Part shown: in pieces, positions 25,360-36,066 of the stretch
Numbering within the stretch: the stretch's first letter is position 1
Layout: the number at the start of each line of letters is the position of its first letter
Source of the DNA: Echinometra lucunter
Taxonomy: Eukaryota > Echinodermata > Echinoidea > Camarodonta > Echinometridae
Assembly: GCA_029962745.1 (NCBI GenBank)
Contig: CM057157.1
Span: 31,973,234-32,037,233, forward strand
Length of the DNA: 64,000 nucleotides
Direction of reading: 5' to 3'
Notes under the pieces: model-generated
What the model saw: only the letters and a program-made list of their open reading frames with translations
Database searches by the model: none
What the model was told of the DNA's origin: nothing
Position numbers and translations under genes: made by a program

Positions 25360-28300
25360 ATAATACTTCTTCACATCATAATCTTTAACCACAATAAGAA
25401 ATTATGTAAATTATTATTTATGTATATGAAAAGAGTGAAAAATGTTGATCAATAAACAAATTCCTTTCATTTAATCCTGAAGAATAGGGTATCATACCTA
25501 ATTTTGGGAAAACTCTTTAAATTAGACTGCAGCTGCATAGTATTAATGCACGTTAGTTGTGTATTATCATTTTCTTACCTTTAGAGCAATGAGGGCTAGT
25601 CGTTCGTTTTCAGCTGATACAGTGCAGTCATTACCAATAAGAGACTTCAGGTACCTGATAGTTCTAACCATAGGATCAGGGAGCTACAAGGATAAAAACA
25701 AGAGATTGAAGAGATGTTAGCCAATCATACATGTACTGTATATAATAAGTGTATTATTACCCAAAGCTAATGCCTTTTCAACACGATAGATAAACTGAGA
25801 GATACTTACAGTGTCAGCAGCGCGGAGCTCCTCATTGTTCATCCAGTAGTTGTGGACCATGATACTGAGAGGGAAGATGGTGATTTGAGATGGTGCATAT
25901 TGAGCCATACGTAGCATCTCACTCATCAGCTCTAAGGTTGGATAGTTCTGAAGAGCCATGGTTACCATCCATGCACTAGCAAGGGGCTTAGGTACAACTC
26001 CTTTAGCAATGGCATAGTTCTTAACGCTGAAGCAAGCCATAGTTGTGCAAGGAAGAAGACCATCAAGAAGGTACTCTCTGTACAGTCAAAATAAATCAAC
26101 AAGAACAAAATCAAATCACATAATGAATTATTTTCATATATGACAAGTAAATAAATGTATACATTCCATTGAATGATCAAACTGATTTTAGATTTAGTAT
26201 ATATAGTATAGCTCATCCCCTTGCATACTTCTTCGTAAATAAATTCAGAGGAAGAATTAGAAAAGAGAATTATATACCTGGCAAGTTTCTCCTTGTCTGG
26301 GTTATCACGGCATGTCTGAGAGTATTCACTGCAGTTGTAAGCACGATTGAATACTTCATGGATGGTGTTATTGTTCATTCCTTCAAGAGCAGCTCTCCAT
26401 CTGCCAAAGAGTCGAGGACTCTCCATCTTTACCTCCTCACGAGAACCCTTGACAAGAGCCTTGAGGATATCAATGGCTTGGTCAGCAGTTACATCATCAG
26501 GCTTCCTGCCAATCTCATTAGGGTCATACTCGTACCTCAAGCATGTTGACCTGGAGTCTAGAGATACGGCAATTATGATATTATTTGACCCTGAGATTCC
26601 TCTGTATACGGGCAAAAAAATTAATGATAAGAAATAAATGATATTCATTTCAAGTATCTTAATTTGTATTTCAAATAATAAAAATGAAGATATTTATACC
26701 GCGCAACATATCCACCCAAAGGGTGCTCAAGGCGCTTGCAATGAATGATCATAAACATTATTGCCCCACCAGCTACCGCTTTATTGTGGATTAAATGTCT
26801 TGCTGAAAGACATGAGAAGCCAGGCATCAGTGGAAATTGAACTCACGTCGACCCTTTGATTAAGAGCGAGCGCTCTTACCAACTTTGCCCCAAAACCTCC
26901 AAAATGATTTAGATACTTCTTTGTGAATGATAATGGTGTAAGTATTTTGAAAATATTTGTAACATGATTAAGGAACTTTCTGCAATTTGTTTATAATGTC
27001 TGAACTTACTTGCTGGATCAATCTTGAATGAGTTCATGATGTCTATGGTTGTGCTTTGTAAACTCTGGTGAATGGTAGTGCGAACACCACTCTCACTATT
27101 GAAATTCATAGGCCAAAAGGAATGGATTTCTTCACACTCAATCCCCTTAAACTCTGCAGTAGTTCCTTTCAAGTCATAGCTGCATGTCTTGGATGAGTTG
27201 ATGAACTTGTCCATGACAGTCTGGTGAGGAACAAAACGTAAAATAATAATTGAAAGCAGAGAACTTGACAGAAGACACGTCACTATAATCTACAATATTT
27301 CTGGAGGTTTTTCTGGGGGTATCTTGACTTGGACATATCTTACAAAGATCATAATAACTTGGGTAACTTGTGTATCCCTCGAAATATTAACCGCTGTTCA
27401 CGGAGTAATGTTAAATAGTTTGATTACCATGTTGAGGACAATGTCCTTGAAGCTTTGCCACCTGGTCATGTTCTCCGGTCGTTTCCTGAGCATGCAGTTG
27501 TTCAGATCAGTCACGACCTGGAGCCTTCTTGGCCTCTGCCTGTCATCGCGTCTGGTAACAGTCATCTCGCTGCTGCAATTGCCGTGAACAGAGACCTCAT
27601 TAAGAGTGATTTGGTCGACATCGTCAGCTTCCAGATCGAGTTGAATCATGCTGAGGATACCGCGCTTCTTGTTTAGAATATGAAGAGCTTCATCAGGATG
27701 AGCTAAGACTTCAACGATGCGTCCCTTCTCTGTGCGGAAGACCACATCATGAGCACTCATCTCCTGAGCAAGCTTGGGGCTTTCATCAAGAGTACACCCT
27801 GTAACCTTGAGGACGTTCCTGCATCTTTCCGGTGCTTCGATGGCAATATTACATGTCATTGTCATGGTCGTGGTCGATCCTGGTCCGGCGCCTTCGATAC
27901 CTGTGAGGGTATCGGCTGTATAGGTGAATCCATATCGTTTCCCTTCCTTGAATCTTGTTAGTTCTGTGTAAAGAAGAAGAATCTTTTAAAATAATAGCCT
28001 ACTCGGGAAAAGAGTTATAAGGAAAATACTCTTTTCTTTATTCATTTTACGCTTAATTTTCTAGCTCTCAATAAAATCATGACTCGCTAAAAGGGAAAGG
28101 AAGGGACGAAAAGTATCTACACAGTCAGTCACTGATGAATCTTTGATGTATATGTTTAATTTGGAATCACCCAACCCGGGAACTGTGGTTTGGGGAAAAA
28201 ACTATGACTTACACATAACCTATAGGTTTTACAACAAAAGGATAATCATGCTATCCTATTATGATTTTTTTAAAAATCTCCACGCATTTGAAGATTTTTT

Positions 28301-29148
28301 GTTTGTCTTGAGTAGTGCCCATCAATGTCAGTCATGCAGCAACAACTCGTTCTTATTTCGTTGCACTTCAACCATTTATCAGAAGCTATTCTACACCATG
28401 AATATGAATCAAATATCTTCAAGGTGTTACCTTGTTGTTTGATAAATGATTTCATCAAGAATAAAAAGAGATTTGTGATCGATTCAACACATATTGACTA
28501 GAACTGATGGTCTTAATTCAACAAGAGAGATCAGTTTCAGCGGATGATGTAATAAGAATTCAACTGTAAGCTCTCCTGATGGTTATTAAGATACATTTGG
28601 AATTATTTGCTATACATGTCAACACAGATAGTTTCTTGTGTCAGATCTTTTCTTTCCAGCCTTTTTCTGTGATAAAGATGATGAGAAGGTCAACAAAATT
28701 ATCGCAAATAAATAATCGAGTGAGCAATTAACTTTATTAATAATTGTTCTCATGAACTGAGATTGATGAACCCAACGAATATCTGTCACAAAGAAATACA
28801 GCCGATGAGTTTAGCAGATAAGCTCAAAATAACTAAATTTTCATGCAATATGACGGTACCTCTCATTGATCTTTTTTCAATCTCTGTCAATAGACACATG
28901 CACTCCGTCTAATATGCCCACCTACGTGTACATTCTGTGGCATTTATTATTATGGCGTCTCAACTAGCATTTCAGTACAAAATGATCTTGGTACTGTGCT
29001 ATTTGTCAGCTAATAGTCCTAATAACAGCTCGGATTAGCCTGAATATAAGTGAAATGACAAATTTTGAAATCTGGTTACCCCCATCAGACTTAGTAGCGC
29101 ATTGGCTTGGACTTGCCCGTTATCTTTCACTTTCGTTTACCATTCTTT

Positions 29149-29193
<45 letters not shown>

Positions 29194-32100
29194 ACCTGTA
29201 ATAAGTATCTTGTTATTCTTTCATTATTCCCTCATTCCCATATATTTATAAGACATGGAAAATGTATAATCACCCAAGACAACAAGCAACGATCAATAAA
29301 CAGGTATTATCCTACATCATCGTGGGATTAAAGTAAAGTAAAGAATGAATGGATAGTTGTGATGATGCTGCTGCTGATAATGATGTGGTGGAGGTGATGC
29401 CCTTTGGGTCGGCGGCTGGTTGTAATTATGTTACTTTTGTTAGAATAATTTGGAGAAATGAGAAGACCACAACATAGACAAAACAAATGTACAGTTTGAG
29501 TGTTTTCCATCTAAAAAAATAGCCCTGAAGAAGACAACACTCTAAATTTCTTAGACTTAAAGCAACAGTGTAACTGACCCTTATTGTGATGTATTTACAA
29601 CAGCGCCAACTTACGGCTACTCAAAAACAGAGACTCTTAGAAACATTATATCCTTTGTGGCTTCTCGTGAATTTCCTTAGTATGAATACAAATACATTTT
29701 AACAAATGTTACCCAAAAAATAAAGCTCTCATTGATCAGAATAGAGCATGCTGGGAGCAAAAAAGGCGACAAAATCAGTAGTTTAGCTTTAAATCAGGGA
29801 CAGCGCCAAAATCGATTAATATAGATTAAGAAATCAATCTTACTGATTGTAAATTTGTTTAAATAAATGTTTGAAGTTGTCCCTAATAACAATCGACTTG
29901 GATTAATTTCAAATCTAAGAAATTTAGAGTGAAGAGTAAGCTGGAAACAGACATAATAAATGCATTATAAATGTCTCACAATCTTTGATGAATGTGTTCA
30001 ATTTAGAATAGCCCAACACCAGAACTACGTACTATGCATCATACACATAGCCTAAGACTGTATAACCAAAATGGATCGCAAATTTTACTTCTGTTCTTTT
30101 ATTGCACGGTGAGCCGACTAAAGACTCAAATTCGCACGATTTTGATTTTTTTTAAAATGATTATCTTATCAGCTTTGAAGGTAAAATGTAAACTTTATAG
30201 ATTCAACTTTTTGATAAGGAATACATAATCTCATATCAGAATAATTATACTACTTTTAATGTAAAGATGCTTATACTTGCACATGATATTTCCTGCGTTT
30301 TGAAATCCCATTAGATCTCGTCATTTACCGTATTACACTTTTTAATTGTAAAATCATATTGGTTGGTTGGTTGATATTACTTCGCAGTGTTGTGCAGTCT
30401 TTTCTACCCTTAGATATCAAATTCAAATAGAACGTAACAGTCGAGTCGGGAAACTGAAAACGAAGTTGGAAACGAAGTAAATAAAATAGATAAAAAGCTC
30501 AGCTTCTATATCAATATAATCCACTGCGCTGTGATGTAACAGAGCTCCGAGCAAAGCTACTGCATAAACATACCATGCGAACTAACGGGAATAAAAAAAA
30601 CTTCTGTAAAAAGGTGAGTCTTCAACAAAACTCTGAAGAGAGTAACAGATGAAGTTATTTCCAGCATGTCCAGTGGCAGTTTATTCCAAAGTTTTGGAGT
30701 AGCGAGTCTGAAGGCACAATATCTAATTAGAGTTACTTTTGCATGTTTTTAAGTGAGGTAGCTTTAGAAGCAACTTTCTTATGTATTTCATAAGTTAGGC
30801 CTATGTGAAGTCGTCATTCATATACAGTGCATAAAAACTGTGAGAGATACCATGGCACAGTTTCCTTTTGTCTTAATGGGCTTCATTCAATGTCGAGGCA
30901 AGTCTAGCAGAGAGTTTGGGTTCTTACCTGAGCATTCAAGATCGGGCTCTACTTCTTGACCCTCTCTGGATCCAAAAGGACCTGTAATGAAGAAGAAGTA
31001 AATGTGGAAATATGGAAATATGGAATACGTTTGCCGCAATACTCATTCACATTTTGTGTAAGAGGAGAATTGCACCTGATTCACAAAATGACATGGTAAA
31101 CAACCGTAAAAGGTGAAGAAAATAACATGATAATAACCGTGTAGGTTATATAATCTTCAAGCCAGTTTAGAAATGGGACACGATAGGCTACTGCGCACAC
31201 GCTCATGATATAAAATAGATTAAACGGAAACACATACTATATCTCACATTTCATCTCGTCGCAAAACTTACACTGTGCATGATACAATTGCATAAATTTA
31301 CATTTTAGCACCTTGGAAGGGGTCACCCCCTCCGCCCACAGCTATGGTGGCCCTATGGTGGCCCTGAAGTACTCTCGACAACAGATCATGTGCGACGTGA
31401 ATTTCGCGGCCAACTTTGCGCCCAGTCGCGAAATTCGCGACCCGTGGCACGAAATTCATGACCCATGACGCGAAGTTCAGGACCCGGGATGCGAAATTCA
31501 GGACCAGGGATTCGAAATTCACGTCGCACATGACCTATTGTCGAGCGTACTTCAGGGCCATATGTGGCCTAGCCTCTAGCCGAGGCCTCTTGCTGCAATC
31601 CCCTGTGCTGTATTCCCCAGTAAACGGCTGCCAACGAGACTACGAGGCGCGTCAGCGCCGAGGCCTCTACTCACTTGCCCGTTGTACTTAACACTAACAA
31701 CAACAACAATTCTTTTTATTTTCATTGAAAAAACATCTACCGGAGCGGTAGATCTTGTTGTTGTTGTTGTTGTTGTGGTACGTGGTGGTGCGTCGACGAA
31801 CTTGTGTCCTGTGCCCCAGGCGCTATACAGAGATTCTTCAGGTCTACTCCTGTAAAATTTCCTCCAATTTCTATAAAATAAAAACTCTATATATTATTCT
31901 GAGCTAGGTAGCTGTTCAGCGTAATACGATATATACGTTCGTTCGTACACGTCGGTAGATCAATATGCGAAAAACTTTTGATTGACACTGTCGTACTCCC
32001 ATCTCTCCTTCCACCAATCAGTGAGCAGACTTTTGCCTTTCATGTTGAATATTCATGCATCGTTTCATCATGGCGGAAACTTGTCGCGAAGAATAGTTGA

Positions 32101-35100
32101 CCACAAACCTTGAATATGCTGCGAAAAGTCTCAAAATACCACATTTCAAGGATTTACAAGTTGAAGTCTCTACCAGTGCATTGAATGGGAGAGACGTTTT
32201 TATAAATCTTCCCGATATCTTCCCACCGGCTATGGCAAGAGTGCCATATCAAGCTCTTCCTCTACATGATGTACCGATTTCCTGCAGACAGGCCCCACAT
32301 CTCGGACAAAACAAGCCCAACTGCGCTAGGCGCAGGAACCGATTGCTCACCGCTAGCCTAAGGAGCATTGTTGTCATTTCGCCCCTTGTCTCCCTGTACA
32401 GTGTTTGCAATCACAGCAAAGAGATTCTATATATCTCTTTGAATCACAGTTGCTCCTACGCAGGGAGAAATATATTTCATTTTTCAACTAAGACTTAATA
32501 ATAGCCATTATTTTTCGGGAAAAAATAATGGCTATTATTAAGTCTTAGTTGAAAAATGAAATATAGCTCATTTTTTGTGACGTATCAATACATTATTTTA
32601 ATACTGCATATTTAATTAGGGAGCAAGTGAGTAGAGGCCTCGGCGCTGACGCGCCTCGTAGTCTCGTTGGCAGACGTTCTCGTTAGCAGCCATCTACAGA
32701 GGAATGCAGCACAAGGGATTGCAGCAAGAGGCCTCGGCTAGAGGCTATATATGTCCCAGGGGAGCGTTTCATGAAAGGACTTTTCGGATGTTTTATCCGA
32801 CAAAGTCTGTTTTATCCGACAGTTGCCATAGTAACAATGCTTCTCATCCAATCAAAATCAATGAAAGATGTCAGATCTGACAACTTGTCAGAAAACAAAT
32901 GTTGATGAAACGCCCCCCCCCCCCCCCCCCCCCCCGAAGTACGCTCAACAACAGGTCATGTGTGCCGTGAATTTAGCGGCCAGTGGACGCGAATTTCACA
33001 GTGCACATCATCACCTGTTGTTGAGCGTCCTAATTCAGGGCCACCATACCTTGGACACTGCCATACCTTGCACACTACCCCTGACCCCAACATCGGTTTA
33101 GGTGGCTACGTACCTGACTATAACGTATCATGAATACAGATTATGAGGGCACGCAGCAGCCTGTGTCCCATTTCTAAGCTAGCTCCAAGATTGCAATACG
33201 GTTCTTTATCATCTAGCTTGTTTTCATAACTTTTACGATTTTTACCGTGTCCGTTTTATGAATCGGGTGAGAATTTAAAGTTTGTTTCTTTCATATTACA
33301 TTTATATACATGCAACTCCATAATCTATAGACATGATTTATGGAACATTAACTAGATATAATTAAGAGAACAAGAATATGATTTTTAGAATACCACTACG
33401 ATTGCCCAGAGTTCGCTGGTTTCGATTTTGATAATTTTAGTTATCTTGCTCCTTGTTCTGTACAGGTTAAGGTTATTTGAACTCGAAACTTTAACCTTTT
33501 CCGTTTAGGCCTAAGCTTATGGGAACGTGTACAACCACAGGCTTTGATACTTGAATACGCAATCATGGTAAATTGAACTTATATTATGAAACTGTTTTAT
33601 ACAGTCGTATGTAAGTAAAATAGTTTTTTATCTGCCTCGTATGTAAAGCTCTGATAACTGCTACTACTACTACTACTACTACTACTGCTACATATAATCC
33701 CTGGCGTACTTGTGGGGGGAGGCTTGGGGGGGGGGGTGCCCCCCCAAATAAATTTCAACCATGGTTTATTTTCAATTTTATATTAGTGATATCACGCGTA
33801 TTTCATTATTTCTCCCTAGACTCCCTTTCTACTGTTAAGTAACGCATTCACAATGTCCCAAATAGCATGCATAGCAAGGCAGAAAACACGCATAATATCA
33901 ATACTAATGTGTTTTATAATATAACACTTGTTTTTATCTGTTTATCTGACAATGGATTCAAACTTTGATAATGAATATTCTTAGATTTACCCAAACTAGA
34001 CACGGGCTTTAAGTTTGTAGTCCCAAATAGCGTTCTTTTACAGAGTTGCAAACCATCAATACTGCAAAAAGCTCCTATACCATGGGAGTGCACCCGCGTA
34101 GCCGGGGGGGGGGGGGCGATGGGGGCGGTCGCCCCCTCCAAAACGCCAACAAAAAGAAAAAAATACAAGGAAAAAAGCGGGAGCGAGAAAAGAAAAAGGT
34201 AAGAGAACGCAAGAAGAGCGGGAGCAGACAGAACAATTCAAAGAAACGTCGGAGCTTCCTCGCTTCGCGTGGGAGCGGGAAACTCCCTCTCCCTGCACCC
34301 TCCCCCCTAAGGGGCGCGCTTGGCGCGCTCAGTAACTGATTCACACGCTTCGCGTGCTCACTACCACCCCCTAAAATGAAATCCTAGCTACGCCACTGTG
34401 GGAGTGAAACCCTGGTACCCCACTGCATCACACCCTCTCCATGCTCGTCCCTTTTATTTCATAGTGTCTTTGTCTGTATTATTATCATAAGTAATAAGGT
34501 ATTTTGTGTAACGCTGGCATTTGTTTGAAATACTATTTCATAGCGTCTTTGTCTGTATTATTATCATAAGTAATAAGGTATTTTGTGTAACGCTGGCATT
34601 TGTTTGAAACTTGCGAAGATTATTGGGGCTGCATGTTTCCAAGTTCATGAAAAAAAAAAACCTTTTCCGGTCGGTACATTCATGACACGCTTATCCATAA
34701 TAGTACATGATTGTCATCAAATTTGATGTTTCATATTGCATGTATGGTATTTCAAATGTTTATTTTTCATGATATTTACTTCTTTTGTTGGAAATGAGGA
34801 AAAAATGAAAATTGAACTGAACTGAAGTTGGAATTGTCTTTTCAGGTTTTGCAGATTGCACATATTTAAGTCGAAAAAATGAAAAAGCTCCGTATCGTGA
34901 AGGGGGGGGGGGGGGGAGTATCCCCGGCTCGGTCCCTCAGGATTGGTCGCTTCGCTCCGGGCAAAGATTGAGCCCCCCCCCCCCCAAGTATTTTGGCTCA
35001 TTACGCCACTGCATATAATAATGTACAGAACTTGGCAAGGATGAAAAATAAGTTCTTTCTAGCGATGTCCATCTTAACCCCTAATGACCCCTTTCTTTTC

Positions 35101-35777
35101 TCGAAATCTTAAGATGTTTTCTAAATGCCACTCTATGTCAAACCCTGAAAGACGGCCCTTGATTTTGGTTGAAAATGTGATTTTCTAGAATTTAAATTCT
35201 CCTTTGCACTACCAAAACTGGAGTATTAATATTCAGATCTGATCTCTGAAGCTTACAGTAAACTTATAGAAGTCTTCTATTTTCTGTCTGTAAACAAATT
35301 TTCAGCATTAAGCAGAGTCTTTGTTATTATTTTTAATGAATTATTCCTCTGAATGAAATATTAGCTTCTTCGTAAAAGCGGTTCTTCGTGGCAAAGGTTT
35401 ATAATTACTTCCTTATACCTATTGACAAAACCCCACAAGGCCACATTTCATTAAAAAAAAACCCCGTAAATAATGATCCTTTGTGAGACGTTTCAAATTC
35501 CATTCTGTTGTTGCTCAGCAGCTTGAAAGGTATCGTGAAAATCACATGGTGACAGCACGACTGATAAACACTATAAGAATATTGTGCACGCTGCAGAGTT
35601 GAAGTTTAATTTGCATACAGTTGATTCCTTATAACAGTCTACGGAATTTGTGAAAAAGAAAAAAAGGGTGGCTTTAATACCACTGTGTACCTCATTCTTC
35701 ATTATGATGCATTTTATGCATTTTGTGCTTTCCCTTTTTAATATCTGCTTTGCGTTTCCTTATACTCTTTCCGATGC

Positions 35778-35836
<59 letters not shown>

Positions 35837-36024
35837 ATTGCGTAGCTCCCTCAATGTTCCCCAGAGCTGTCATCCATTTTGAATCAAGGGTTGAAAAAAT
35901 GCCTCCGCCGGGAATCGAACCCGGGTCACTGGCTTAGAACGCCAATGCCTTACCACTAGACCACAGAAGCGGGCCAGCAGTTAGGCGTGACCGAATCCAA
36001 TTGACCGACAGACAGATTTCCAAC

Positions 36025-36066
<42 letters not shown>

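Larger units (their letters stand above)
27964..30927 (-). other. Copy A intron 2: AT-rich with dispersed repeats
   Basis: A 2,964-base intron. Besides the (CT)n and the MITE-like element it holds a pair of diverged direct repeats (around 28,143-28,265 and 29,988-30,120, both with TTTGATG...TTTAATTTGGAAT-like starts and ACACATA.CCTA). Near 30,600-30,740 is a segment (GTGGCAGTTTATTCCAAAGT) of a type often seen in deuterostome dispersed repeats. No gene. Confidence 0.5.
31343..33047. mobile_element. Nested foldback element
   Basis: A 1.7-kb segment built of inverted repeats at three scales. Both outer ends are themselves small hairpins of one family (31,360-31,559 and about 32,936-33,044, sharing GAAGTACGCTCAACAACAGG). 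Inside these, 31,571-31,678 and 32,630-32,746 are inverted copies (AGCCTCTAGCCGAGGCCTCT). The centre holds a 93-bp hairpin. A (GTT)n run lies near 31,757-31,776 and a long poly(C) near 32,912-32,935. No transposase was seen. In copy A intron 1. Confidence 0.7.

Noticed and set aside
34046..34344. Overlapping open frames on both strands around a basic Lys/Arg-rich stretch
   Set aside because: They fall in the GTGGCGTAGC/poly(G) repeat and arise from its composition; no protein family recognised.
35901..35970. Functional tRNA-Arg(UCU)
   Set aside because: The body is like tRNA-Glu/Asp rather than Arg, has two G-U pairs in the acceptor, and belongs to the same repeat family as the 6.5-kb copy.
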